A stretch of DNA of 64,000 nucleotides from Siphonodentalium dalli (GCA_032622095.1 CP136067.1:193216052-193280051), one strand, 5' to 3'; counted from the first letter of the stretch, positions 13,301 to 28,300 are shown. Numbers and translations: made by a program. The notes: generated from the sequence alone by a model not told the origin.

Positions 13301-16300
13301 ATGGACGGACAGACGATGGACGGACGAGGAGTGATGACTATAGCTCCACCGGAGCACGGGTAGGGTGGCTGGTTGGTAATTAAATCTCTTATCTCCGCCC
13401 CTATTTGAACAAACGTTATCCCCATCTTTGAGATCCATTCATTTGGTAATTTCAGACATTAGATTTCAAGAGTTGAACTGAACTGATTTTCCTAAAATGA
13501 CCAAATCTGAAAAAATCTAAACCCCAGTCACCGAAGGACCATCCATACCAAACATAATCTAAATAGTCCAGATGGTTCTTGAGAAGAAATTGTTTTAAGA
13601 ATTACTATGGAAGGAAAGAGTTATGGCCCTGACTTCTCACCTATTTGACCTGATGAACTCATTTGAACAAATCTGAATGTGAGTTACCTGGGGGACATCC
13701 ACACCTAAATATATAAACCCATTTGGTCTTTAATATGTATCTGGAGAAGAAAACAATTGATGGACGGATAGAGACATAATGACAGATGGATGGATGGGAG
13801 AACAGTCTGACATAGAGACTGACAAATTCAATCCAATATCCCCCCCCCAAGTTTTCTTTGCAAAATCAGGGTATAATGAGTTCAACTGGATACTGGTGGT
13901 TAAGAACATAATATTCGAACAGACAAGCCTGAACAAATTGTCTGACATTTGCAGAATGAGGTCCCCAAAGGGTGAATTTAATGACACAATCCTGCAATGC
14001 GGGCTAGCATCACCAAATTCACCCTCTGGGGACCTCATTCTGTGTAGGCCTCAACTGCTATGGGAGACATAGCATTAGATTGAAGTTCTCCAGTTAAAGT
14101 TGGTGATGCGCACCCATTGGCCACCTCAATTATGCATTTTATATTCACAAATTAGGGGATATAGAAACTAAACATAAGGGCTAAAGTAAGTAAAAATGTC
14201 AATTTAAGTGCCTATATACTTCCCAGAAGATGAGGCCTAAGCAGAATGAGGACCCTGGCTAGTGTATTTGGTGATGCTAGACTGCTGTGCAGGGTAGCAT
14301 AACTAAATTCACCCTCTGGGGACCTCATTCTGCAAATGCCAGATAGAAGACAAATTTAATCCAATATATACCCCCCCCCCCCCCATTTTTCTTTGAATAT
14401 TAGTCGTATGATTTCATCTGGATAAGTGGTGATTAAAACAATAATATGAAATGGCCAAACCTAAATTTAGTATGTCTGACATTTGCAGAATTAGGTCCCA
14501 AAAATGTGGATTTAATGACAATATTCTGTAAGGCAGGCTAGCATCACCAAATTCATCCTCAATCTGATTAGGCCTCAATGGCCAATAAAACCAAGGAACA
14601 GATTGAAGTCCTACAGTTGAAGTTGGTGATACACACCCATTGAGCACCTCAATTATGCATTTTATCTTCTGCAAATTAGGGGGACATTGAAACTGAACAG
14701 GTGGAAAAAAGTGACTAAATCAATGAAGTCCTACAGTTGAAGTTGGTGATACACACCCATTGAGCACCTCAATTATGCATTTTATCTTCTGCAAATTAGG
14801 GGGACATTGAAACTGAACAGGTGGAAAAAGTGACTAAATCAAACTGTCAATTTGATACTTAGGATACTTCCCAGAAGATGAGGACTAAGCAGAATTAGGT
14901 CCCTGGCGGGTGTATTTGGTGATGCTAGCATGCTGTATGGGGTAACAACACTAAATTCACCATCTGGGGACCTCACTATGTAAATGTCAGGCACACTATT
15001 TCCAGACTTGAAGAAATCAAAGCCATTCACAGTATCATTGAATGTCAGTCATCACCTAACATTGAATGGAAGCACCAGTTTGTTGTTAAATTGCTACAGA
15101 TATGTTTAGATTAGAATAATACATGTCATCTGGCCAGTTTATATAATTAATGACCTGTACCTTTACAGATATATATGCCTCTGTGGTGAGAAGAGGTATT
15201 AAATTGAGAGGTGATATGGCTTGGAAGGGATGTTGGTTGATGGCAGGGTTGAGCCTGGGCCATGTGGGAGGGGGTGGGGTGGGGGAGGGTGGAATGTTTC
15301 CATAATTTCATTAAAGAGTAAAGTTTCATAACTCTGCAGATGTTATATATAATGGTGTCACTTTTTTTCAAATGTTTAAAAAAAATTGTCCCAGAAGATG
15401 AGGCCTAAGCAGAATAAGGTAATTGAGGGTGTATTTGGTGATGCTAGCCTGCTGTATGGGGTAGCAACACTAAATTCACCATCTGGGGACTTCATTCTGC
15501 AAATGTCAGACACACTATGTCCAGGCTTGGAGAAATGAACAATGGACTATTCATTGTAGACTGGTAGAATAGTTGTTTAGCTAATGTCATGTCATGTAAT
15601 GACAGATGGCAAACTGGTCTGAAGCAAGCAGTCTGAAGCAAGAATATCGGGTGACCACACTATGATAAATTGGCTTTTTCAATAATGCAGGCTTCAGTGT
15701 TCTCTTAAAAATTAATAGTGCATAGCAAAGAGGTCTGAATTATAAAGGGCCATAACTCTGTTAAAATATATCGGATCAAACCCATATTTTAACTTGATCT
15801 GTATATAAGTGTCAAAAATTCATATACCAAATTTGGTGTTGATCAGATAAAAAATGTTTGAGTAATCCTGTCTTGGATGAATTCTATATCAAAACAAGAG
15901 TGGAAGGGGTTAAATAAACAATACCAAAATCCATACAGGTGAAGAACATGCTAAGAAAAATCTAGGTAAGAAATATGAGGCTGTGATGTGTCCTAAACAA
16001 AAATTAAAGGTCAAAATGCAAAAATAAAATTTTGTGTTTTTAAAGTTATGTCCCTGGCTCTGCCCCTATTTGACCCAGTGACCCCATTTGAACAAATCTG
16101 AACCCCAGTCACCCAAGGTATCTATGTACCAAATATAAGCTAAATCGGCCAAATATTTTTTTAGAAGAAGTCATTGTAAGAATCACTATGAGTTATGGCC
16201 CTGGTTTCTCAACTAATTGACCGGGTGACCTCATTTGAACAAATCTGAACACCAGTGACCCAAGGACCCTCCATACCAAATATTAGCTAAATCGGCCCAA

Positions 16301-19300
16301 TGGTTCTGAACAAGAAGTCGTTGTAAGAATTACTATGGAGGAATAGAGTTATGGCCCTGGCTTCGCAACTATTTGACCCAGTGACCTCATTTGAACAAAT
16401 CTGAATGAGAGTCACCTAGGGAACATCCACACCAAATATGAACCAATACGGTATGATGGTTTCAGAGGAGATGTTTTTTAAAAAGTTGACGGACGGACAG
16501 ACGGACAGACAGACAGACGGACGGACGGACGACGGACGAGGAGTGATGACTATAGCTCCACCGGAGACTTTGTCTCAGGTGAGCTAAAAAGGGCCGCATT
16601 AGGCCTTTTTATTGCAATGCCTGATGTTATGACAAAAAAACTTACGAACAAATTTGTTTGAAAAATATGCGCAGAAAAAAATAAAAAATAAAAAATAAAA
16701 CCCATGCTGCCTCATGAGTTGACTTTAGGTTATTGAAATATAACCTGGGATGACTGAGATACAAAGACTCAAAGATGATACAGAGGCATCTTCACTCTAA
16801 CGGCAATAATTCTGCAACATATGAATGGATAAAATGGACCTGTTCCATGTGGAAATCCCTTCCCCTGTTGGTTCAAAAGCATCAGGGAAATATCCAGGGA
16901 TGTTTCAATACCTGTTACAGGTATGGGTGGCCAAACTCTAGAAATCCAAATGTCCTAAAATTCCTAGTGGACAGTATATTATCAACTTGAATTTTCTAAT
17001 TTTTCAAGGCATAAATACCTAATTCAACAATATACTGGGTAAATAATAAATCTGCAGTTGCAATTGAACCTTTAGTTGCATGTTCAAGACAATTGACCTA
17101 TCCGAAAAAAATTATGTCATCACAAAATACACTGGAAAACAGGTGTCCCCAAAAAGCATGCCAAAAATCAGACCTATGATGACAAAGATAGAGCCCCATA
17201 CTGTAGACGGACGAAACCAGTTTCTATATCCGTCGCCAATTTTCGTCTGTGGGGGGTAAAAACTGACCTGTTGATACTGGTTGCAGCATGAATAAAACTG
17301 ATTCCATTGTGCCGTCAGTAAGTTATAATAGTCATCCTCATCAACTTCTTGAGCTGCTGCTAAATCACTGATCTGAAAACAAATATGAGAAATGTAAATC
17401 ATATTAATGATCAGATGACTAAATGAGACCAAGTTTCCCTCGTCTCCATCAGGCAGCAATGACAGTTGGGACAAACACTGGCAGGGGTTATGTGGGTATT
17501 TTGGGAATTGGTCTAGGCCCCTACAATTGTGAAAATTCGTGCGGAGAAGATTTAAATTGGGAATTTTTAAACCACCTGCTCATTCATAATTACCTTATAT
17601 TCCCACGCGAGATCATGCCGTGTGCTGTTTTAGTGTTTTGGTGTTTTGCATTATCTGGTGTTTCTTTCTAGTGTGCAAGAGCTTTTGTGGTTTTAACCCT
17701 TTCATGATGGGAGCTGCGCTGGTGCAGCATTAAAGATCCTGTACCAGTGCATTCTCTTATATATGTGAGTCTCCCGTAGGCAGCCTCGCATATATAAGAG
17801 AATGCACTGGCTTACAAGATCAAAGTAAATATTGTTAGGCCAATGTATTTTTAGTGCACCAACAACATGAAAATGGAGAAATGTAACTGGGAATTTTTAG
17901 GCTAAAATTGGTAAAAATCAGGTCTATTTTGCAATGGGATAGGGGGGATTTTATACAGCTCCTTCTGCGACATAGGATGATGCCTGACTGGTGAAAATGA
18001 AGTTCAATTCCATGCCTCTTCTCCAAATAATAGAAATGTAAGCTATAAAATAAAAATCATAAAAAAACTTGACCCATAAACTTGAGACAATCTCAAAAGT
18101 TCTCCTCACTACCTCACCTCGTCTTCAACAGCCCGACTAACAGCTTCTCTCAGAGCATCTAAATGGAGATTCGTCTCGGTCATAAATGTGTTGTCCATAG
18201 ATCGAGTGTATACCTGGAGTACAAAATATATTCATCAGAGAAGATATCATTAATTAGTAATTAACCCATTCTTTACTAAATAGCCTTCCCCCCCATTCAG
18301 TAATAAAAGTATACATTGGAATAATAATAATCTATTATATATTTTGGAACTTCTGTCTGTCTATATGTGTGTTATAGACTCGAAAACTGCTTGACCGATC
18401 CCACTCAAATTTGGTATTTAGGCCTACTTTGATCCTGGGAACAATATGGGTGGATCCAATTTCATGTGCAACTGTGTCCTTGACCTTGACCTCGCTCATA
18501 TAGGCATGTTTCTGGATCTTGACCGTTCCGACTCAATTCTGGTATGTAGGCCTACTTTGATCCCGGGAACAATATGGGCGGGTCCAATTTCACGTGCGAC
18601 CGTGTCCTTGACCTCGCTCATATAGGCATGTTTCTGGACCGATCGAACAATAGTTTGTCCAAATGGCGGCGATCACAAAGAAGTCCCTAAATAGCCCGGA
18701 AGAAGTTGGGCACATCAGCTAGTATATAATATTTGTAAAGAACCCAGAAGACCCAAGGCGCTTTATTATATAATACCCTGCACTCTCTCAAATGTCATAC
18801 AGGTAAATAAACACATAAAACAGGTATCACAGAGATGTGGGATCGAGTTGTGGTAGCTATACAAAACATGAGCTTGGAGTAAAGCATTAATTTTATTCCA
18901 CACCCATTGATGTGAGGCACATGTATTCGAGAGTGAAATGCGCCATCTGCAACAAGTTTGATAAAAGATTTGAGAATATGATGCAAGTTGTGTTCTGTAT
19001 TTGTTCTACACTGTTGTGTCAAATAAGTTCAATCCATTACTGTCACCTTCACTAATACTATATAGCTACCCTTATTGTGATTTAAGTCTTGACGAATAAC
19101 CAGTAATGATTGGGGTATCACCGAAGCATATCATTGACATAATATACATCATCTTTCTTGGCAACAACGTCAACAAGAATAGTTCCGGTTCATATTCCAC
19201 TGGAGGAATACTCTAATATGTATTCAATGGCTGGGATTCCATTGAATACATGTGCCTCACATCGATGGGTGTGGAATAAAATTAATGCTTTAATCCAAGC

Positions 19301-22300
19301 TCATGTTTTGTATAGCTACCAGAGCTGTTAAGTTCCACGGATTGTCCGTGAGACTCACGGATTTCCACAGCAATTCCGCAAACACGGATAACCCCCAATT
19401 TCTCACGGATTCGTCAAAACCCCACATTGAAAATCCCAAAACAAAGTTTTTTTTAATTTTTTAAATTCGTGCATTTGCGGGAATTCCCCAAATGACAGTG
19501 ACTTCCTTATTTCCGGTACCGTAAATACCCACACATTAACATTCACAGAATGTATCGTCGGTAACTTTTGATTGAAGACTCAATTTGTGGTGAACTGTGA
19601 CTGATATTAATTGATTTTCACACTCTGGTGAAGCCACACGTATGGAGGGTGTTGTTTTAGTAAACAATACGTATAATCACAAGTGTGCAAAGTTCTGTAT
19701 TGTTAGGCCTCATTGATGAACATTTCTTAGTAACGGATTAGTGGTATGCATTGCAAACGAAATAAAACAATACGTTTAATCACAAGTGTGCAGCTGTATT
19801 GTGAGGCCTCATTGATGAACATAAGTAATGGATACTTTATGATTTAAGTTCACTGATAGTGGTATGCATTGAGAATGTGTCTTTTATTTTGCGGGTAAAA
19901 CTTTTAAGACGGGTCATTTTGTACTTTCGGTTTCACGCATACATGTCCGGTTGTAACCTGTGTAACTCGGATTCGTTTTGACTAACTTTAAACAAAGTTT
20001 CTGCTTCTTAAAATTTGTTAATAAATGGTGGAATGTGTGCATTTCTTTTGTGGGTTAAACCGTAAGACGAGTCCATTTTGTCGTTTATTACGATGTTGTA
20101 CTTTCGGTTTCGCGCATATCCGGCTGTTTCCGGTGGATTCTGAGTATTTTTACGAAGTGTGATCTGCTTCTTTCTTTTTAATAAATGGTGGTATCTCCCA
20201 CACAGAGCAGCTCTATTACAATTACCAACAGGACATTCATTGCCATTTTATTTAGGTCTATATATTTATAAAATAGAAACTCATAAAAATTATGCAATCT
20301 TTATCATCAAAATTATTTTTGGAACATGAACATATTTGGGCATACCTCCCGCAAAAATCTCACGGATTGACATTTTCAAAACTTAACAGGTCTGATAGCT
20401 ACCACAACTCGATCCCACATCTCTGTGATACTTGTTTTTTTCCGCCAAAGGAAGCCTTCACACTGAACTATATGGATATATGTCCTGCTTTTGTAAACCA
20501 TAGTAGGAAAGGGGTTAACTTTTTGGTCGCTCACTGGATTGCTCGGAATCAGTCACGCATGCGCAGTCCCAATATAACTCACTTTACAGATTGAATTCGT
20601 CAGTTTATTTTCAACTCAATCAGGAGATTGGCGAGTTGCGGGGTTGGGAATGGCACCACCATGGGAGGGCCCTATGATAGTTCAGTGTTCAGGCTTTCTT
20701 TAAGGAAAAATGTACCGGTATTATACTTTTAAAAATAATATTTTTCCGCCAAAGGAAACCTTCACACTGAACTATATGGATTAGAATGCAAGCCCAGGTG
20801 GAGGCACGAGTAATAAAGTTAATAGCCAAATTTTGAGTAAAGGTACTCTTCTAAAACAGATATATGAACTCTTTAATGAATCTGTTAGGATTATATACGT
20901 GAAATAATTCATAGTTAGAGTGCTATATTGCTCAAATGTGTACCGTCCCCCTTGTTGTGAAAGAAACATCCCATGAGGTGACATCCAATTCATAGTTGCG
21001 AGCGAACCGAGCAAGTATAACGGAAGAAGCAACACTTCGTTCTTCTCTGTGTCGTCTTCTTCATTCTTCATCTGTCGGTTCTAAGGTCCCACCCGTCAAG
21101 TCCCATGATGCAGGATCATGAAGGAAGGAGACTAACTCACTCTCCGCCTTAGCGACAGAACGACGTGCACAGGAGGCCCACTCCGAAGATGACGAGACAA
21201 CCAACATTATCTAACTGCTGTTCGCCAAAGCAAAAAGGCAGTAACCTGATGCCCAATGTGTGGCACAGGGACCGATTTTAGAACACAATAGGCCAAACGG
21301 GTTGTACAATGATAATGGAGTCAAGCCATCGGAACAGAGGGGCTGCCAACGCCCGTCGGGCGGTGATGATTCATGCGCACATGCCTCTGAGGTACCGATG
21401 TACCACAAGATATCATTGCAGAAACCCTGTGATACAAATGTTTCGTGTATATAAATATATAAAATGATATAATATATATATCAGGGTGATATATAAGTCA
21501 GCATGAGACCATGTCAGAAGGCCCTACCAAAGCTGCGTCCATCAATCCAATGGCGGAGCCAGAGCACAGATCCCTAGCATGATCCAATGTATCACTAAAT
21601 ATAGATATATAGCCCCTCAGAGAACATGACTAACAGCCATAAGCACAAGGAGCTCATGTCCGAACACCGCAGGTGACCAGAGCAGACACCGGGAAAGCAA
21701 ACCGCTACTCTCAGCCTAAATCCCCACACTATTAGTAGGCCCTCACAACCATTAGACACCTGAGAGCAGTCCACATTCCCAGTGGAATACCCACCGCGAT
21801 CTGATTTTAAGAAATGAAGGTGTGCAGACCGTGTCGATATAATGTACTTAGTGAACCAATCGTAGCGGAATATTCAAAAAAGTTGTCTCTTTGACAACTG
21901 AAATCAGATCAAATGATGTACAATGTAATCAGATGAGAAACACGGGTAAATTGTCACGGTCACCATACGGGATATTCAGTTCTGGGCCTTTGCCCAGAAC
22001 ATCATGTCACTTTTTCCCCCAAACATGCAGCAGAACGACCTAGGTGTGTGATAGGTAGGTTAGTGTGAAGCATGCAGCAAACTAGGGGAAGATCCGCTCT
22101 AAAAATGGCTCCCCTATGAAGGAAACAAATGAAATTATCATCCTCCTAGTAAAGGACACCCATCCCTTTATAATGTTACTTAGTGAATTTTAATATCCAT
22201 GATAGAGAGGAGCTCCCCCTACCTAAGTGGTCCTGTTTAAGGCATGTTTAAGGAAAATAGGACAAATCCAGCATAGACCGAAGCGAGCAGAGTTGGCAGC

Positions 22301-25300
22301 ATGGTTTCAGGCCCTTATGATCGGGCGTCTGGTGCCATGGGGTTGGGATCCACTCATACGGGGTGGTCCCCTGCCTGCTAGGAAAGGTATGTAATGCTAG
22401 TCAATGAGCTTCCTCGAAAGCTGAGCTGGACAGTGCAAACGTCTTTGCCTGTTTTATTGTTGATTGTCTATAGGACAAATCCAGCATAGACCAAAGCACG
22501 CAGAGTTGGCAGCATGGTTTCAGGCCCTTATGATCGGGCGTCTGGTGCCATAGGGTTGGGATCCACTCGGATGGGGTGGTCCCCTGCCTGCAAGGAAAGG
22601 TCTGTAATGCTAGTCAATGAGCTTCCTCGAAAGCTGAGCTGGACAGCGCAAACGTCTTTGCCTGTTTGTATTTTTATGTTCTATATGCCAGATAATCAAA
22701 TTGATATTGGTAATAGAAGTATGAAGAGCCATGAGATGGACTTTTTCGGAAAGGCTATTGGCAGTGGCTTTGTGGCACGTGACAATATAAATGCTTTCCA
22801 TGTAAATGTGCTTCATTCATGTGTGAAGTCTATTCACCATTGCGTCAGACGCGAGTCATTGTACCTTACCTATAAAATGTATATCACAGGTAAGATAGAT
22901 CGTGTTCTCGATGCAGTTGAACACGGTGGTACGAGTGCGCAGGGTGAGTCAGGCGAGCTTGAGAGTACATAGTTCAGAAGCCTATAGATGAGATAAACCT
23001 TGGATAGAAAATCACGATCCGCAGCTTCTACCTTACCAATGCCAGACTGTGAGACTGAAAAGACCCCCAGTCTGACGTATTGTGCGCAGACGTGTCGTCA
23101 TCGAATGTATATTATGTCAATGATATGCTTCGGTGATACCCCAATCATTACCGATTATTCGTCAAGACTTAAATCACAATAAGGGTAGCTATATAGTATT
23201 AGTGAAGGTGACAGTAATGGATTGAACTTATTTGACACAACGGTGTAGAATAAATACAGAACACAACTTGCATCATATTCAGATGGCGCATTTCACTCTC
23301 GATAAAAGATTCTCGATTAAGATGCGCGTTGTGTTCTGTCTTTGTAACTGGAAATCATACATAACACTGATGAGGAAGTCTGACAAACACATAAACCCAA
23401 GGAGTCCCGAATGAAACTCGGGTGGCTCCTGTTATCTCCCTAGCAGTGTAATATACCATCCATGTCTATAAGGGGATATAGGTAGGTAGTACTGCGATTG
23501 TACAGAGATCAGTCTGAATAATTATTTATATCTGTCCCTTTTATTTATAGCAGCACCTAGTCAGCATTGCAATAGGGTTTGTTAGTTTGTCAAGCATTTT
23601 CCAGTTACACGGACACAGAAATTGACACATGACACAACACTCAAACTCATGGTGTATATTTTCTTGAGCTGCACTTTGAATATCATCAATATTTCTTGGA
23701 TACTGAATCGGCAGGGTGGAATAATTTTGTCTGACTTACATTGAGTGCTTTTGATATTTCTTGGAGACTGAATCGGCAGGGTGGATTAATTTCGTCTGAC
23801 TTACATTGAGTGCTTTTGATATTTCTTGGAGACTGAACCGGCCAGGGTGGAATATTTTCTTGAGATAGAAGTCTCTCGGGTCATGGTTAGGTGGGATATA
23901 GTGATCGGAGCTCTCGACCGATTCAAGCAGAACCTCTTTCATTTTATGGCTCCTGAAAGTAGAATGAATGAGACTATAACTGTCACGGTGCCATAACACA
24001 TCTGTTGTTTTTTTTCAAATTGCACATCATCACGATTCCATATCTTGGAGTAATCAACTGAAAACCAATAAAACAAGTGCACCGCTCACTGTGGCATAAC
24101 CCTTTATAGAGCCCCACATAGACTGGAGCAGACGACACTCTGCAGTGCATGCTTCCATCTGTGTGGGGCTCCCTGTGGGATACATCTCTTCATTAACCCT
24201 TTACCCAACAAAACGGCCAAAAACGCCCAAATAAAGCTTCAACAGCCTAAAATATCTTCGGTCTGTCTCAATAACACCATGCAAATATGGATATCATTGG
24301 AACCGGTTCATTGACCACATTGTGATGGTTACAGTTATGCCCTGTGCCAATGCATTCTCTTATATATGCGAGTCGACCATAGGTCGCCTCGCATATATAA
24401 GAGAATGCATTGGCCTAAACAAAATCTTTTTTTAACACTTTTTACCATTTTTTCTTACATTCTTTAACAATTTTTATAATATTTTCCTACATTCTTTGAC
24501 AATTTTATCATTTTTAATATGTGTTAAGCCAATGCATTCTCTTATATATGCGAGGCGACCTATGGTCGACTCGCATATATAAGAGAATGCATTGGCACAG
24601 GGCCGTTCTGTTGGGTAAAGGGTTAAACCAATAAAACAAGTGCACCGCTCACTGTGGCATAACAAGCCAATCGGTTTGTTTAAATTGAATTTCATACAGA
24701 TTCCATAATTTGGAGTTCGGCCAAAAACAAATAAAACAAGTGTAAGTGCACGACCCAACGTGCTACACGTCTGGTGCGGAAATGCTACATGTATGTGTCT
24801 CAACACTGTTTTACACAACGTGCTCGACAAAGGTCGACATGTCTGGTGTGGAAATGCTACATGGCTGGTGTGGAAAGGCTACATGTCTGGTGTGGAAATG
24901 CTACATGTCTGGTGTGGAAATGCTACATGTCTGGTGTGGAAATGCTACATGTCTGGTGTGGAAAGGCTACATGTCTGGTGTGGAAATGCTACATGTCTGA
25001 TGTGGAAATGCTACATGTCTGGTGTGGAAATGTAACATGTCTGGTGTGGAAATGCTACATGTCTGGTGTGGAAATGCTACATGTCTGGTGTGGAAATGCT
25101 ACATGTCTGGTGTGGAAATGCTATATGTATGGTGTGGAAATGCTACATGTCTGGTGTGGAAATGCTACATGTCTGGTGTGGAAATGCTACATGTCTGGTG
25201 TGGAAATTCTACATGTCTGGTGTGGAAATGCTACATGTCTGGTGTGGAAATGCTACATGTCTGTGTCTCAAAGCTGTTTTATATGACGTGCTCGACAAAG

Positions 25301-28300
25301 GTCGTGCTAAGATGAATCAGGGAAAATCACTCCCATTTGGGACACCTTTGGCAGAGAGCATGCATAATTTGAAGTTTTTAGTGAGATTGCATCAGCCCTG
25401 AATCGTGCAAGCGCGACCAGTGTCTAGCACCTTGTATAAAACAGTGTCAGACTCTTGGCCATTGTTATATACATTGAAGGCTATGGTACATAAATGGTGA
25501 CATGCTTGTATCAATTGACTGACAAAAGATATTTCACAAAAATTTGGGAATAAATATATTGCAGATATATATATACGAAGGCTCAAGGATTTTTGAGATT
25601 CACTGTATTATAAAGACACTATGAGGGCCATTTTATAGTTACTCTAGTAGCTGAGGGCGTTTTGTATGCACTTTTATGTCCAGAGCAAAACTCTTCACGA
25701 ATCCACTAATTGAAGGTACACGAACAATATTTGGTTGGTGACACATTTCCCATTGAGGGCGAAATGGGTCAAATGGCCAGGCCCCTTTTTGCGCGAAGTA
25801 CTACCACCCGCCGTGACTATATCTCCAGAACCGTTGGCCAAAGGAGGTCGTGTGACCACTCAAAATGTGCGGAATGGCCACAATATGGGGGGTCAGTAAT
25901 ACATTTTCATATCCAAAAGTCAATGGTTTTTAAGATAATTGCCAACGAGAGGCCGATCACGATCGGCAGATGTTTAACCCATCCCTTGGCGATAGTAAAT
26001 TGTTAAGATCAGAATCATAATCTTTTAATGTTGAATTATAGAGTATACTGTTATGATCTAAAGTAGTATATGACAAATGTACATAATAACCAGTAATAAC
26101 ACAAATTATTGGAATGTATGAGTCAATATAGAAGGGTTAATATAACATCTAAACTCTAGAGCCTGTCACCACTATCATAGTGTGAGCAGTTCTATTCATG
26201 TTGTTGCAAATTGCCATGTGAGATATCAAAATAATATAATTATTTAATGGAAAAGGTTAAAAGACATGGAATGGGTAAAAGGGGTTAAATCACCTATCTC
26301 TGCCCTGTTTGATCCAATGTAGTCCCATCATCCAAGGACTTAGAGAGCTCCATTGGTCTAGTTAAATAAATTCACCTGGCTAAGTTGTGGTTAAAAAGAT
26401 AGCTAAATCAATTTATCCAATAATTCACTGTGTCTCTTATACAGACCTAACATATGAGGGCTATAAATAACTCTCAAAGCAATAAACTATATTGTCTTTT
26501 ATCTTGCTCACAGAGAAGCAGGTATTCATTAATTGTAAGTTACTTGGGTTATAATCTGGATAATTCTTAGTTTAAAAAGGGCCATATCTCTGGTATAACA
26601 AATTGGATCTAACCCATATTCAAACTCGTTCTGTATTTTGAGTTGAGAAACTCACATACCAAATTTGGTTCCTATCAGATGAAAAATGGTTGATTTATCG
26701 AAGTACATGTATGTGTGAATCATATGTCAAAGGACCATAACACCATTAAAAAAAATCCGATCAAACCCATATTCGAAATCAATCTGTATGTTGGTCTGAG
26801 AAACTCATACACCAAATTTGGTTCCAATCAGATAAAAAATGTTTGAGTTACGGCAGAATTCATGAATTCTAAGTCGAAAAAGGGCCATAACTCCGTAAAA
26901 AAAACTCCGATCAAACCCATATTCGAACTCGATCTGTATTTTGGGTCGAGAAACTCACATACCAAATTTGGTTCCGATCAGATAAAAAATGTTTGAGTTA
27001 CGGCAGAATTCATTAATTCTAAGTCGAAAAAGGGCCATAACTCCGTAATAAAAAGTCGGATCAAACCCATATTCGAACTCGATCTGTATTTTGGGCTGAA
27101 AACCCCATATACAAAATTTGGTTTTGATCAGGTAAAAAATGTTTGAGTTATCGCATTACACGTAAAGTGTCTACGGACGGACAGACAGACAGACGGACGG
27201 ACAGACGGACGGACGCACGACGAGTGGTTAATCCGGACAACGACACTATGTTTACCATACATGGTATGGGTAAACATAAAAACCCAAAAAAATCCATTTT
27301 AAGGGCCCAATTTTGGGGTTCAGCACTTTTATCTCAAAGCTGAGCCCCCAATTCGAATTTTATTGATCTATATCCATCGGTGCCACATATAGGTATAATT
27401 TCTGTACCATTATCGGATGGGATTGACCTCCAAGGAGCTCTTGACCCTGAAAATCCACATTATGGGGGGTCAGTAATACATTTTCATATCCAAAAGTCAA
27501 TGGTTTTTAAGATAATTGCCAAAAACCGATTTCAGCATGTTACGCACCACAAGTATACAATACCACCAAGGCCACAGCATATGTATGACACTTTTTAAAG
27601 AACTATCCGAATTCTCTGATCGACTTAAGAGCACAATTGACCACACACAATGGGATTAGCTGGAAATTGCTGCTGAGGATGTGTTGATCCCGACACACAA
27701 CATGAGCTCTTCATGACTGAATATGCCTTGGAAACTGGTGTGCTTTACCAAAAAGCAGGTAACAATTGTGCTCTAATCAACAGAAATGTACAGATTGAAC
27801 AAAACAGGTTTTCAAAATTTGTTATCAACATTTAACAGCTGATCTGATTTAAGTGACCAAGATATGAAACATGCTAAACACTTTTACTAAATGGAATGAC
27901 CAGCTGTTTGCTTCATGCAGCAGCCACATGTTGCGATCCTAAAATGGGTATTGCACCTGGGCATAGTAAAAACATGTTGTAATCAGATGGGAGATGACCA
28001 TATATACCAGTATATATTTCAGAAGTAATCAATTCTTACAAAAGGACACCTCATCTCACAAAAAGTTTTAGGAAATGATGGAATGATCACTATTCAATCA
28101 AAATAGTAGAATGAGCCTTTGTCAGTCCCACATTAGTTTTGATTGGCCATGATAGTTGCATCACTTGCAGGTTGGAGAAGATGAGGGTCTATAATTTCAC
28201 TAACATAATTCTTCATAATAGCTAATAGCCCTCATAACTTACCATATTTTCATTTTCAATACCACCCAAGGTTAAGTGGTCCTGCTAATTTTATATTATG

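Noticed and set aside
18795-19022. 75-codon minus frame as a gene
   Set aside because: It is within repeat Y, copies of which have broken frames, and no family is recognisable.
22514-22972. 152-codon plus frame in truncated DIRS-like copy C
   Set aside because: The corresponding region in copy A (30596-31217) is broken into different frames, and a ~200-bp direct duplication inside explains its length.
24746-25401. Cys/Trp-rich open frames (84-170 codons) that look like repeat proteins
   Set aside because: All come from the 22-bp minisatellite, open in every forward frame.
25710-26006. 98-codon plus frame matching an 82-codon minus frame at 35530-35778
   Set aside because: The similarity is due to inverted copies of repeat Z; no splice or start evidence.
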